In this document: positions 27,561 through 36,616 of the stretch, one piece after another
Numbering within the stretch: position 1 is the first letter of the stretch
How the letters are laid out: every line of letters begins with the position of its first letter
Assembly: GCF_014905615.1 (NCBI RefSeq)
Contig: NZ_AQGU01000026.1
Location: 372,001-436,000, forward strand
Direction: 5' to 3'
From: Pseudoalteromonas aliena SW19
GTDB taxonomy: Bacteria; Pseudomonadota; Gammaproteobacteria; Enterobacterales; Alteromonadaceae
Length of the DNA: 64,000 nucleotides
Program-made: the position numbers and the translations under genes
The notes under the pieces: model-generated
What the model saw: the letters and a program-made list of their open reading frames with translations, nothing else
The model's database searches: none
What the model was told of the DNA's origin: nothing

Positions 27561-27596
27561 AAAAGCCCGCCCTGTTTTACACAGGGCGGGCTTTTA
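27561..27596 (-). terminator. Terminator of tkt
   Basis: GCCCGCCCTGT and ACAGGGCGGGC, an 11-bp GC-rich stem with A and T runs, 18 bp after the tkt stop on the minus strand. Confidence 0.93.
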
Positions 27597-27613
27597 AACT
27601 TTAAAGCAACCGA

Positions 27614-29605
27614 TTAAAAAAGCTCGTTTGCTTTATTAACGATGTTTTCTACAGTGAAACCAAAGTGCTCAAACAGCTCGCCTGCAGGCGCTGACTCACC
27701 AAAGGTAGTCATACCGACTACTGCGCCGTTTAGGCCTACGTACTTGTACCAGTAGTCAGCAATACCTGCTTCTACTGCTACGCGGCGTGAAACAGATGCC
27801 GGTAATACGCTTTCTTTGTATGCTGCGCTTTGATCTTCAAAGGCATCAGTACATGGCATAGATACAACACGTACCTTTTTACCTTGGCTGCGTAGTTCGC
27901 TTGCTGAATCTTGTGCTAATTGCACTTCAGAACCTGTTGCAATGAAAATAATCTCTGGATTACCGTCACAGCTAAGGATGTAACCACCCTTCTTAACATC
28001 CGCTAATTGCTGCGCATCACGTGCTTGTTGCTCAAGGCCTTGGCGAGTAAAGATTAACGATGTAGGGCCGGCTTTACGCTCAATAGCTTGTTGCCATGCA
28101 ATTGCCGACTCAACTTGGTCACATGGACGCCAGTTGTATAAGTTAGGCGTTAAACGCATGCTTGCAATTTGCTCTACTGGTTGGTGAGTTGGACCATCTT
28201 CACCTAAACCAATTGAATCGTGCGTGTATACAAAAATACTTGGTTGCTTCATTAATGCAGCCATACGTACGGCATTTTTTGCATATTCAACAAACATTAA
28301 GAACGTAGCACCGTAAGGAATAAAGCCTTTATGAAGGGCAATACCATTCATAATTGCTGACATACCAAACTCACGTACACCGTAGTAAATGTAGTTACCG
28401 CTTGCATCATCTGCCGTTAAACCTTTAGAGCCATCCCAAATTGTTAAGTTTGAGCCTGCTAAATCGGCTGAGCCACCCATGAATTCTGGCAATAACGGAC
28501 CAAATGCGTTTAAAGCATTTTGCGATGCTTTACGAGACGCTGGGTTTGCTGGGTTTGCTTGTAATTGCTCAATGTACGCTTGAGATTTTTCAGCCCAATC
28601 GCCCGGAAGTTCGTTGTTAATACGACGCTTGTATTGTGCTGCAAGCTCTGGGTATGCTTTTGCGTATGCTGCAAATTTTTCGTCCCAGCTTGATTCAAGC
28701 TGTTGACCTTTTTCTTTGCTATCCCATTGTGCGTAAATATCATCAGGAATTTCGAACGCATCACCAGTCCAACCTAAAAATTCGCGAGACGCTTTAATTT
28801 CGTCATCACCTAGTGGCGCACCGTGACAATCGTGGCTGCCTGATTTATTAGGTGAACCGTAACCAATAATTGTTTTACAACAAATTAGTGATGGCTTATC
28901 GGTAACGCTTTTTGCTTCTGTAATTGCAGCACTTACTGCATCACTGTCGTGACCATCAACACCACTAATTACATGCCAACCGTAGGCTTTAAAACGAGCT
29001 GGCGTATCATCAGTAAACCAACCTTCTACTTCGCCATCGATTGAAATGCCGTTATCATCCCAAAATGCAACAAGTTTACCTAGGCCTAATGTGCCTGCAA
29101 GTGAACCCGCTTCATGAGAAATACCTTCCATTAGGCAGCCATCGCCCATAAATGCATAGGTAAAATGATCAACTATATCGTGACCTTCACGGTTAAACTG
29201 TGCAGCGAGTGCTTTTTCAGCAATTGCCATACCTACAGCATTTGTGATCCCTTGACCTAATGGACCCGTAGTAGTTTCGATTCCTGGTGCATAACCATAT
29301 TCAGGGTGACCGGGTGTTTTTGAATGCATTTGACGGAAGTTTTTAATTTCGTCCAGTGGTAAGTCGTAACCACTTAGGTGCAATAGAGAATAGATAAGCA
29401 TTGAACCGTGGCCGTTCGACAATATAAATCGATCTCGGTCAGCCCACTCTGGATTGGTTGGGTTATGTTTTAAATAATCGCGCCATAATACTTCTGCGAT
29501 ATCGGCCATGCCCATTGGGGCTCCAGGGTGGCCAGATTTGGCCTTTTGTACTGCGTCCATTGACAAGACGCGAATAGCATTTGCAAGTTCTTTGCGAGAT
29601 GGCAT
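27614..29605 (-). CDS. tkt: Transketolase
   Basis: 663 residues from the ATG at 29605 ([20 protein letters not shown]), with TAGGAGAATTC upstream; a longer frame has no ribosome site. The thiamine diphosphate motif [25 protein letters not shown] (in parts), [35 protein letters not shown] and the pyrimidine-domain [12 protein letters not shown] are all in place, as is the C-terminal domain. It shuttles two-carbon units between the pentose phosphate pathway and glycolysis. Divergent from metK; a MetJ-like box lies between. Confidence 0.98.
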   Translation of the reverse strand: MPSRKELANAIRVLSMDAVQKAKSGHPGAPMGMADIAEVLWRDYLKHNPTNPEWADRDRFILSNGHGSMLIYSLLHLSGYDLPLDEIKNFRQMHSKTPGHPEYGYAPGIETTTGPLGQGITNAVGMAIAEKALAAQFNREGHDIVDHFTYAFMGDGCLMEGISHEAGSLAGTLGLGKLVAFWDDNGISIDGEVEGWFTDDTPARFKAYGWHVISGVDGHDSDAVSAAITEAKSVTDKPSLICCKTIIGYGSPNKSGSHDCHGAPLGDDEIKASREFLGWTGDAFEIPDDIYAQWDSKEKGQQLESSWDEKFAAYAKAYPELAAQYKRRINNELPGDWAEKSQAYIEQLQANPANPASRKASQNALNAFGPLLPEFMGGSADLAGSNLTIWDGSKGLTADDASGNYIYYGVREFGMSAIMNGIALHKGFIPYGATFLMFVEYAKNAVRMAALMKQPSIFVYTHDSIGLGEDGPTHQPVEQIASMRLTPNLYNWRPCDQVESAIAWQQAIERKAGPTSLIFTRQGLEQQARDAQQLADVKKGGYILSCDGNPEIIFIATGSEVQLAQDSASELRSQGKKVRVVSMPCTDAFEDQSAAYKESVLPASVSRRVAVEAGIADYWYKYVGLNGAVVGMTTFGESAPAGELFEHFGFTVENIVNKANELF

Positions 29606-29661
29606 GAATTCTCCTACCTTTATGTGTATTTGCACGGGTATTAATGTATTCGTTTATGCAT

Positions 29662-29674
29662 CCAAGTAACTTGG
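29662..29674. promoter_or_regulatory. Palindrome in the tkt leader
   Basis: CCAAGT-A-ACTTGG, 57 bp upstream of the tkt ATG. It could be an operator or a small hairpin; no factor is assigned. Confidence 0.35.
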
Positions 29675-29789
29675 ACACTGTAATACATCTATTCTTACTT
29701 ATTGTGGGGGCTGTGTGCAATTAAAAACCCTATAAAAGGAGCTATTATGAATATTTTTTAAGACCATAATGATATTAGTTATTTTATTT

Positions 29790-29805
29790 AGACGTCTAGG
29801 CGTAA
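29790..29805 (+). promoter_or_regulatory. MetJ operator (met box) upstream of metK
   Basis: AGACGTCT at 29,790-29,797 is a perfect met box, followed immediately by AGGCGTAA, a weaker second box with five of eight matches. MetJ binds tandem 8-bp boxes with S-adenosylmethionine as corepressor, so the product of metK would repress its own gene. It ends about 100 bp before the metK ATG. Confidence 0.75.
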
Positions 29806-29907
29806 AAACACTATGCAAGGTGTTTTGTTTTCGATAAAATACGCCCCTTAATTTTTTAGCGCTAATACCGACGTTTGTGAAGCGCAATATTTGTGAGCAG
29901 AAATACA

Positions 29908-31059
29908 ATGGCAAAACATTTATTTACTTCTGAATCAGTTTCTGAAGGTCATCCGGATAAAATCGCCGATCAAATCTCTGATGCGGTACTTGATGCTATC
30001 CTAGAGCAAGACTCTCATGCCCGCGTAGCGTGTGAAACGTACGTGAAAACCGGTATGGTTATGGTTGGTGGTGAAATCACGACTAGCGCATGGGTTGATA
30101 TCGAAGAAATTACACGTAAAACAATTCGTGACATTGGCTACACAAATTCAGACATGGGTTTTGATGCAGACTCATGTGCAATTTTAAACACTATTGGTAA
30201 GCAGTCTCCAGACATTAACCAAGGTGTTGACCGTACTAGCCCAGAAGAGCAAGGCGCTGGTGACCAAGGCTTAATGTTTGGTTACGCATGTAACGAAACA
30301 GAAGTACTAATGCCTGCTCCAATTACTTACTCACACCGCTTAGTACAACGCCAAGCTGAGGTTCGTAAAAGCGGCGAGCTTAACTGGTTACGTCCAGATG
30401 CAAAATCTCAAGTTACTTTTGCATACGAAAACGGCAAGCCAGTAGGTATTGATGCTGTAGTGCTTTCTACTCAGCACAGCGAAGACATTTCTCAAGCAGA
30501 TTTAGTAGAAGCGGTGATGGAAACAATCATCAAGCCAGTACTTCCTGCAGAGCTTATCACAAGTGCAACTAAGTTTTTCATTAACCCAACAGGTCGCTTT
30601 GTAATTGGCGGACCAATGGGTGACTGTGGTTTAACTGGTCGTAAAATCATTGTAGATACATACGGTGGTATGGCTCGTCACGGTGGTGGTGCTTTCTCTG
30701 GTAAAGATCCATCAAAAGTTGACCGTTCAGCAGCATACGCTGCACGTTACGTTGCTAAAAACATTGTTGCTGCTGGTCTTGCTGACAAGTGTGAGCTACA
30801 AGTTTCTTACGCAATTGGTGTTGCAGAGCCTACTTCTATCAGCGTTGAAACGTTTGGTACAAGCAAGCTAGAAGAAAGCCGTTTAATCGAGCTTATTCGT
30901 GAACACTTTGACTTACGTCCTTACGGCTTAATTCAAATGCTTGATTTAGAGCGCCCTATCTACCTTCCTACAGCGGCTTATGGCCACTTTGGTCGTGACG
31001 AATTCCCTTGGGAACGTACAGATAAAGCTAACGCACTTCGCGCAGCAGCTGGCCTTTAA
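29908..31059 (+). CDS. metK: S-adenosylmethionine synthase
   Basis: 383 residues from the ATG at 29908 ([22 protein letters not shown]); a GTG five codons upstream is in frame but weaker by family length. [13 protein letters not shown] is the ATP-binding signature 1 and [19 protein letters not shown] (in parts) the P-loop-like signature 2. It makes SAM from methionine and ATP. A MetJ-like box precedes it; a short family B repeat and a terminator follow. Codon use is strongly biased, as expected for a highly expressed gene. Confidence 0.98.
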   Translation: MAKHLFTSESVSEGHPDKIADQISDAVLDAILEQDSHARVACETYVKTGMVMVGGEITTSAWVDIEEITRKTIRDIGYTNSDMGFDADSCAILNTIGKQSPDINQGVDRTSPEEQGAGDQGLMFGYACNETEVLMPAPITYSHRLVQRQAEVRKSGELNWLRPDAKSQVTFAYENGKPVGIDAVVLSTQHSEDISQADLVEAVMETIIKPVLPAELITSATKFFINPTGRFVIGGPMGDCGLTGRKIIVDTYGGMARHGGGAFSGKDPSKVDRSAAYAARYVAKNIVAAGLADKCELQVSYAIGVAEPTSISVETFGTSKLEESRLIELIREHFDLRPYGLIQMLDLERPIYLPTAAYGHFGRDEFPWERTDKANALRAAAGL

Positions 31060-31080
31060 TTGGTTAAGTAACTATCTAAA

Positions 31081-31135
31081 TAACTTGAACCCTGGATAAT
31101 AAGTTAGTAAATCTCTTAACCAGTGTTCAGGTTAA
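31081..31135 (+). repeat. Family B repeat, minimal form, after metK
   Basis: TAACTTGAACCCTGGATAAT and CTTAACCAGTGTTCAGGTTA are the two ends of family B brought together, about 55 bp in all. The ends can pair as a hairpin just before the metK terminator. Confidence 0.75.
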
Positions 31136-31137
31136 AT

Positions 31138-31167
31138 ACAAAAAAAGCGCCAATTGGCGCTTTTTTT
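31138..31167. terminator. Bidirectional terminator between metK and the LTA-synthase-like gene
   Basis: AAAAAAAGCGCC / GGCGCTTTTTTT with loop AATT; A and T runs on each side serve both convergent genes. Confidence 0.92.
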
Positions 31168-31222
31168 ATGCATAATTAAAGTATCAAAAATTAAATAAAG
31201 GCAGCCTGTAAAAACTGCTTTT

Positions 31223-33241
31223 TTAATCCATCCCTCTGGTAAGCAAATGCCACGCTGTAGCCATATATTGATTATATGCTTGCTCTGTTTGGCTATCGAC
31301 GGCTTTAAATTCAGGTTTATGGTTTGGTGATAAACGTGTTTTATCAAGCGGATCTATTTTTTGGTATTCATAGATCGAAGATAAATCACCACGCCAAAGC
31401 TCTGTTTCAGTTCGTATTGTTTGAAAGCCAAATACAGTGCGCTCTTTTTGTGGTGCATTTAGTAATGATTGCCCCATACTATAAAACTCAGTATTTTTTG
31501 GCGCTATTAGGTTTAATAAAGTCGGTGCAATATCCATGTGGCTTGCCAGTTGATCTTTAGCAACCCAGTTTGAATTAACCCCTTTACCATAAATTACAAT
31601 CGGGACATGAGTTAGCTCGTATAGATCAGGCTGGTGATGAAGGTAACGACGACCATAATGATCCCCCGTTATTATAAATAAAGCATCTGGGTATCGCTGC
31701 TCCATTTTACGAACAAACTGACCTAACATTTTGTCTGAGTACCAAAGGTGCCCCAACACATAAGGGTCTAGCAAGTCATCACCTAAGGCTTGGATTTCTT
31801 TTGGATAATCTGCCAAAGATTTAAAAGGGTAACCATATTGATCTAAATCTAGGTTAAATGGACCATGGTAGCTGCCGCTCATAATGAGATTAAAACTTTT
31901 ATCGTTTGTTGTCTTATCAACTAAATCAAATAATTGCCCATCGTCAATTCCCCACACACCAGCACTGCCTTTTCCTCCAGCATCAACTGCTGAAAATACT
32001 TTATCGACACCTTGTGAAAGTGCATATTCTCCGACATTTTGCCATGATAATAAGCCACCATAGTAAAATCGGCTTTTGTAACCTAGCTGCTCTACTTGGC
32101 TAAATATTGACATTTTACTGGTTGGCTTTTGAGGTCCAATACGGCTCATATTCACACCAGCATACGCAATACCCGACATAAGGCTTGATAACGAATTCAT
32201 TGTGCTACTTGCGGCAGGTAAAACATTATCTAAATAGATGCCTTTACTCGCTAAGTTACTTAGTTCGTTAGTTAAGTTAAGTGATGCATATTTTTGTTGT
32301 AACGGCCAAGCATCGTAACTTTCCATTACGATAAAAAACACCTGTGATGGAGCAGCCAATAATGGAGCATTTGTTTTTTGCTCAAAAGCGGCTAGAGGGT
32401 TTTCTATCGTTGGTAAGTTTTTTTCTAGATAAGGGTTGTGGCCATTTAAACCAAAGCTCTGTAAGTCGTTATAGTCTTTAATCGCATAAATAAAGCTTCT
32501 AAACGGGTTTATTACTAGGTTATTTACAAATGCATCGGCTGTTACTGCTGACCATTTTCTGGACGCTGGACGTGTTTCAAAAGACCCTCGTATTGCGCAT
32601 ACAAATAACACAACTATTAAAATAATTAGTATTGTGCGCTTATAAATACAAGTAGTGAAAAGGCGATTAACAAATTTATAGTGTTTTTGATCAACCACTT
32701 TATTTATTTTAAACGTTAGCGCTAATAAAATAACTAAACTAAGAAGACTACCCCATGGTTTATATTGCTCAACAACTGTTAAAGCAATAGCCTGTTGATC
32801 GTCTTTCAACCCTTCTAGCATAAAGTAGTTAAATTGGCTGCCGTACTCTGTTATATAAGTAACACTCACAATGCATAGTAACGTGGTGACTATAAAAAAT
32901 ATTCTTCCCGTATACAGACGAGCCTTACTTACCCAGTGCCCTAAATGCATAGGTTGTAAAATACAGTTTAAAAGAAATGCGATGCTAAAGCATACACCGG
33001 TAGCTGCTGAATCAAATGCAAAACCCGCTTTTAACGTTGCAAAAATAGCATCTGCATCTAACTGTGCTGTTATTCTGTCTTTAAAATAGATCAAAAAGAA
33101 AACGCGAAAACTCATAAAAAGTAAAACGCCGGCAAACCATAGTGTTGCAATACGCCCACTTTCTTTTACAAACTGTAGCCAACGACTCGCAGGAGCCGTG
33201 TGAGAATCAAACAAAGGTGTGTCCTTAAATGAAATATCCAT
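31223..33241 (-). CDS. LTA synthase-like membrane phosphotransferase (sulfatase superfamily)
   Basis: 672 residues. About five membrane segments occupy residues 30-230, followed by a periplasmic alkaline-phosphatase/sulfatase-fold domain. VFFIVMESYDAWPLQ carries the first metal ligand (Glu), ASSTMNSLSSLMSG the catalytic threonine, FIITGDHYGRRY the metal-binding Asp/His, and VPIVIYGKG the family strand. Gram-positive homologues polymerise glycerol phosphate; in Gram-negative bacteria such enzymes transfer phosphoglycerol or phosphoethanolamine to envelope glycans. The exact substrate is not known. Stands alone between two convergent or divergent housekeeping units. Confidence 0.87.
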   Translation of the reverse strand: MDISFKDTPLFDSHTAPASRWLQFVKESGRIATLWFAGVLLFMSFRVFFLIYFKDRITAQLDADAIFATLKAGFAFDSAATGVCFSIAFLLNCILQPMHLGHWVSKARLYTGRIFFIVTTLLCIVSVTYITEYGSQFNYFMLEGLKDDQQAIALTVVEQYKPWGSLLSLVILLALTFKINKVVDQKHYKFVNRLFTTCIYKRTILIILIVVLFVCAIRGSFETRPASRKWSAVTADAFVNNLVINPFRSFIYAIKDYNDLQSFGLNGHNPYLEKNLPTIENPLAAFEQKTNAPLLAAPSQVFFIVMESYDAWPLQQKYASLNLTNELSNLASKGIYLDNVLPAASSTMNSLSSLMSGIAYAGVNMSRIGPQKPTSKMSIFSQVEQLGYKSRFYYGGLLSWQNVGEYALSQGVDKVFSAVDAGGKGSAGVWGIDDGQLFDLVDKTTNDKSFNLIMSGSYHGPFNLDLDQYGYPFKSLADYPKEIQALGDDLLDPYVLGHLWYSDKMLGQFVRKMEQRYPDALFIITGDHYGRRYLHHQPDLYELTHVPIVIYGKGVNSNWVAKDQLASHMDIAPTLLNLIAPKNTEFYSMGQSLLNAPQKERTVFGFQTIRTETELWRGDLSSIYEYQKIDPLDKTRLSPNHKPEFKAVDSQTEQAYNQYMATAWHLLTRGMD

Positions 33242-33475
33242 GGGCGCGCAATTTTACTGAATAAACAAAAGCCAACAACAAAACAAATGTAATGATTTGT
33301 AATTATTCTTGCTATTGTAAAAACTGGCTTTTAAATAATTGCCATAACTCTACCTCCCAAATACAACATGATTCGATAGCCATTATTTAAATGACTTTAA
33401 TTTATAGGTAGGACTGCATTTCTAAATGAGTTAGGTTTATACTCGTTAAATAATAAAAGCTTTAAGGGTAGTTAG

Positions 33476-34024
33476 ATGGCCGACAATTTTCGCGTTATAT
33501 TTGCAGGGTTAGCTGATGGCACTAACGCTAAAACAGCATGTACAAACCTAGCAGAAAAATTAAAAACCTCTGAAGAAAAAGTAACTGCTTTTTTTAAGGG
33601 TAAATCACTCTTCGCACCGAGCAATAAAGATAAAGCCTTAAAACAGGCTAAATTACTTGCTAGTTTAGGGATCCAAAGCAAACTACAAGCCGTTTCGAGT
33701 AACACCCAAAGCACTTCTGCTCTAGCAAATAATGATCGACGTGATGAACGAATTTTTGATGCGTTAGATTACATCACAAGTAGCTTAATTCGCCTTGAAG
33801 AAAAACTAGAAGAGCTAGAGCAACGTCTTCCTGAAATTGAATCAAAAACACCCGTTTCAAATAGTGAAGAATGGCAGGATGACGATCTCATGCTTGATGA
33901 AGAGCTTATTAGCCCGCCTAATGAACGCAGTAATATCGTTTTATACTCACTTATAGCAACAGTAATCACACTGCTCATAGTGTTAGCTGCATATTTAGCA
34001 TTTCCTAATTTATTCTCTTTTTAA
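33476..34024 (+). CDS. Uncharacterised tail-anchored coiled-coil protein
   Basis: 182 residues. The N-terminal 70 (FRVIFAGLADGTNAKTACTN, TAFFKGKSLFAPSNKDKALKQ) look like a small alpha/beta domain; residues 90-115 form a likely coiled coil (IRLEEKLEELEQRLPEIESK); an acidic linker follows, and a single C-terminal membrane segment (IVLYSLIATVITLLIVLAAYLAF) ends the protein, so it is probably tail-anchored in the inner membrane facing the cytoplasm. I do not recognise a family. It lies 18 bp before the 5-FCL gene, the place held by zapA in enterobacteria, but it is not ZapA. Confidence 0.7.
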   Translation: MADNFRVIFAGLADGTNAKTACTNLAEKLKTSEEKVTAFFKGKSLFAPSNKDKALKQAKLLASLGIQSKLQAVSSNTQSTSALANNDRRDERIFDALDYITSSLIRLEEKLEELEQRLPEIESKTPVSNSEEWQDDDLMLDEELISPPNERSNIVLYSLIATVITLLIVLAAYLAFPNLFSF

Positions 34025-34042
34025 TTATGTTCTGGGAACGAA

Positions 34043-34639
34043 ATGAGCAATAAACGTTCACAGATAAGAGAATATATCCGTAAAACCCGTAATAACTTAT
34101 CAAAAAGTCAACAGGGTATAGCGGCCCAGCAATTAAACATGAATTTTACTCAACATTTAAAAGATAAAAAAACGACTAAAAAAGAGCATATTGCAATTTA
34201 TTTAACTAACGATGGAGAGTTAGATACGTCATTGTTAATTAAGAGTTTATGGGATTTAAATCACTACATTTACCTTCCCATAATACACCCCTTCAATGGC
34301 GCTAATTTACTATTTCAGCGTTATGAAAAAAACTCACCCATGAGAGCAAATCACTATGGTATCTTGGAACCTAAGCTCAACTGCACTCAAATATGCCCGT
34401 TACCAATGCTTGATTACTTACTTATGCCACTTGTTGCATTTGATGAACAAGGTAATCGTTTGGGAATGGGGGGTGGATTTTACGATAGAACGTTGGCACG
34501 TTTACATGATCAACACTGGCAAAAACCACAACTAATTGGCTTAGCACATGAATGCCAAAAAGTTGATGAGCTACCTATTGAATCGTGGGACGTACCACTT
34601 AAAACTATTATCACTCCAGATAAAACCTACTGCTGGTAA
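34043..34639 (+). CDS. 5-formyltetrahydrofolate cyclo-ligase
   Basis: 198 residues. QIREYIRKTRNNLSKSQQ at the start, LPIIHPFNGANLLFQRY and the signature MPLVAFDEQGNRLGMGGGFYDRTLARL (in parts) are those of the 5-FCL family (YgfA/Fau). It converts 5-formyl-THF to 5,10-methenyl-THF with ATP. It stands directly upstream of rpiA, 52 bp, as in many gammaproteobacteria. No 6S RNA gene is visible upstream, unlike in enterobacteria. Confidence 0.93.
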   Translation: MSNKRSQIREYIRKTRNNLSKSQQGIAAQQLNMNFTQHLKDKKTTKKEHIAIYLTNDGELDTSLLIKSLWDLNHYIYLPIIHPFNGANLLFQRYEKNSPMRANHYGILEPKLNCTQICPLPMLDYLLMPLVAFDEQGNRLGMGGGFYDRTLARLHDQHWQKPQLIGLAHECQKVDELPIESWDVPLKTIITPDKTYCW

Positions 34640-34691
34640 CACGTTAACTTGTATACTAGCGACATATTTATGACTAAATGAGCACAGAGCA

Positions 34692-35345
34692 ATGACACAA
34701 GACGAATTAAAAAAAGCTGCAGCATGGGCTGCACTCGAGTTTGTAAAAGAAAACACCATAGTGGGTGTAGGCACAGGCTCAACAGTTAATCATTTTATTG
34801 ATGCATTAGGCTCAGTAAAAGACACGATTGTAGGCGCGGTATCAAGCTCAGAAGCCTCTACTGCTCGTTTAAAAGAGTTGGGTATTGAAGTGTTTGAGCT
34901 TAACAACATCGATGTTTTAGATGTATACGTTGATGGCGCAGATGAAATTAACGCCCAAAATGAAATGATCAAAGGCGGTGGTGCAGCTCTGACTCGCGAA
35001 AAAATAGTCGCGGCTGTTGCTAAACAATTTGTATGTATTGTTGATGACACTAAGTTAGTAGAGACATTAGGAGATTTCCCACTTCCGATAGAAGTTATTC
35101 CAATGGCGCGCAGCTACGTAGCACGTGAGTTGTTAAAGTTGGGGGGCGATCCTGTTTACCGTCAAGGCGTAGTGACCGATAACGGTAACGTTATTTTAGA
35201 TGTGTACAATTTAAATATTACCAATGCTAAACAACTTGAAGCACAAATAAATTCAATTGTTGGCGTAGTTACCAATGGCCTATTCGCAGAGCGTGGTGCT
35301 GATAAAGTAATTATTGGCACTAAAAATGGGCCTCAAATTAAATAG
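34692..35345 (+). CDS. rpiA: Ribose-5-phosphate isomerase A
   Basis: 217 residues. [51 protein letters not shown] and [10 protein letters not shown] are the phosphate-binding and catalytic motifs of RpiA. It interconverts ribose 5-phosphate and ribulose 5-phosphate. It is 9 bp upstream of serA, so the two are probably co-transcribed. Confidence 0.98.
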   Translation: MTQDELKKAAAWAALEFVKENTIVGVGTGSTVNHFIDALGSVKDTIVGAVSSSEASTARLKELGIEVFELNNIDVLDVYVDGADEINAQNEMIKGGGAALTREKIVAAVAKQFVCIVDDTKLVETLGDFPLPIEVIPMARSYVARELLKLGGDPVYRQGVVTDNGNVILDVYNLNITNAKQLEAQINSIVGVVTNGLFAERGADKVIIGTKNGPQIK

Positions 35346-35354
35346 GATGAGGTT

Positions 35355-36584
35355 ATGAGTAAGGTATCATTAGCAAAAGACAAAATTAAAATTCTCTTGC
35401 TTGAGGGTGTGCACCAAAGCGCAGTTGAAACGCTAAAGCGCAATGGTTATAGCAATATCGACTACGTTAAAACATCCCTACCTGAGGACGAGCTCAAAGA
35501 ACGTATTAAAGATGCACACTTTGTAGGGCTTCGTTCTCGCACTCATATAAATGAAGCCGTATTAGATGCGGCTGAAAAGCTCATCGCAATTGGCTGTTTT
35601 TGTATTGGTACAAACCAAGTTGACTTAAACAGCGCACGCGAACGTGGTATTGCCGTATTTAATGCGCCATTTTCTAACACTCGCTCAGTTGCAGAGCTGG
35701 TGCTTGGTGAGATTTTATTATTATTACGTGGTATTCCACAACGTAATGCAGCAGCTCACCGTGGCGGTTGGTTAAAAACGGCCAATGGTTCGTTTGAAGC
35801 GCGTGGCAAAACATTAGGTATTATTGGCTATGGTCATATTGGCACGCAACTAGGTATCATGGCCGAAAACATTGGTATGAACGTTGATTTTTACGACATT
35901 GAAGATAAATTATCACTTGGGAATGCCACTCAAGTACATAATTTAACTCAGTTATTACAACGCTCTGATATTATTAGCTTGCACGTACCAGAAACACCTC
36001 AAACTAAAAACCTAATTGGCACCGCTGAGCTTGCGGTTATGAAGCATGGGGCTATTTTGATTAATGCTTCTCGCGGAACTGTGGTTGATATTGACGCACT
36101 TGCAGAGGCACTAACAGAGAAAAAACTCAGTGGTGCAGCAATCGATGTATTCCCAGTTGAGCCTAAATCTAACAATGAAGAATTTATATCGCCATTGCGT
36201 GAGTTCGACAACGTTATTTTAACGCCACACATTGGTGGTTCAACACAAGAGGCACAAGAAAATATTGGCATTGAAGTTGCCGGTAAACTAGCTAAATACT
36301 CAGATAATGGCTCTACCATCACCGCCGTCAATTTCCCTGAAGTATCACTGCCAGAGCTTGCTAATCGTAGCCGCTTATTACACGTACACCACAATCGCCC
36401 TGGCGTATTAACACAAATTAACCAAGCTTTTGCCCAGCACGGTATTAATATTGCCGCGCAGTATTTGCAAACTGATGAAGCAATTGGTTATGTTGTTATT
36501 GATGTGGATACAGATCATTCAGAAGTTGCACTAAAAGAACTCAGTGCCGTTGAGGGAACAATTAGAGCGCGTATTTTACATTAA
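35355..36584 (+). CDS. serA: D-3-phosphoglycerate dehydrogenase
   Basis: 409 residues, with a substrate domain, an NAD-binding domain (GKTLGIIGYGHIGTQLGIMA, near residue 150), catalytic motifs INASRGTVVDIDAL and TPHIGGSTQEAQENI, and a C-terminal ACT domain from about 335 (RSRLLHVHHNRPGVLTQINQ), which binds serine for feedback inhibition. It begins serine synthesis from 3-phosphoglycerate. Start has AGGATGAGGTT upstream. The rpiA-serA order is common in gammaproteobacteria. Confidence 0.98.
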   Translation: MSKVSLAKDKIKILLLEGVHQSAVETLKRNGYSNIDYVKTSLPEDELKERIKDAHFVGLRSRTHINEAVLDAAEKLIAIGCFCIGTNQVDLNSARERGIAVFNAPFSNTRSVAELVLGEILLLLRGIPQRNAAAHRGGWLKTANGSFEARGKTLGIIGYGHIGTQLGIMAENIGMNVDFYDIEDKLSLGNATQVHNLTQLLQRSDIISLHVPETPQTKNLIGTAELAVMKHGAILINASRGTVVDIDALAEALTEKKLSGAAIDVFPVEPKSNNEEFISPLREFDNVILTPHIGGSTQEAQENIGIEVAGKLAKYSDNGSTITAVNFPEVSLPELANRSRLLHVHHNRPGVLTQINQAFAQHGINIAAQYLQTDEAIGYVVIDVDTDHSEVALKELSAVEGTIRARILH

Positions 36585-36589
36585 TATTT

Positions 36590-36613
36590 AAAAGGGTCCT
36601 TATGGACCCTTTT
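36590..36613. terminator. Bidirectional terminator between serA and panP
   Basis: AAAAGGGTCC, loop TTAT, GGACCCTTTT; perfect 10-bp stem five bases after serA, with the panP stop just beyond. Confidence 0.9.
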
Positions 36614-36616
36614 AAA

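Noticed and set aside
29606..29907. SAM riboswitch upstream of metK
   Set aside because: No SAM-I, SAM-II or SAM-like fold could be recognised; a MetJ box explains regulation better.
33242..33475. 6S RNA gene near 5-FCL
   Set aside because: The region lacks the long paired rod of 6S RNA and the gap next to 5-FCL is only 18 bp.
35999..36394. 131-codon open frame antisense to serA
   Set aside because: Covered by the strongly conserved serA dehydrogenase and ACT domains; no independent support.
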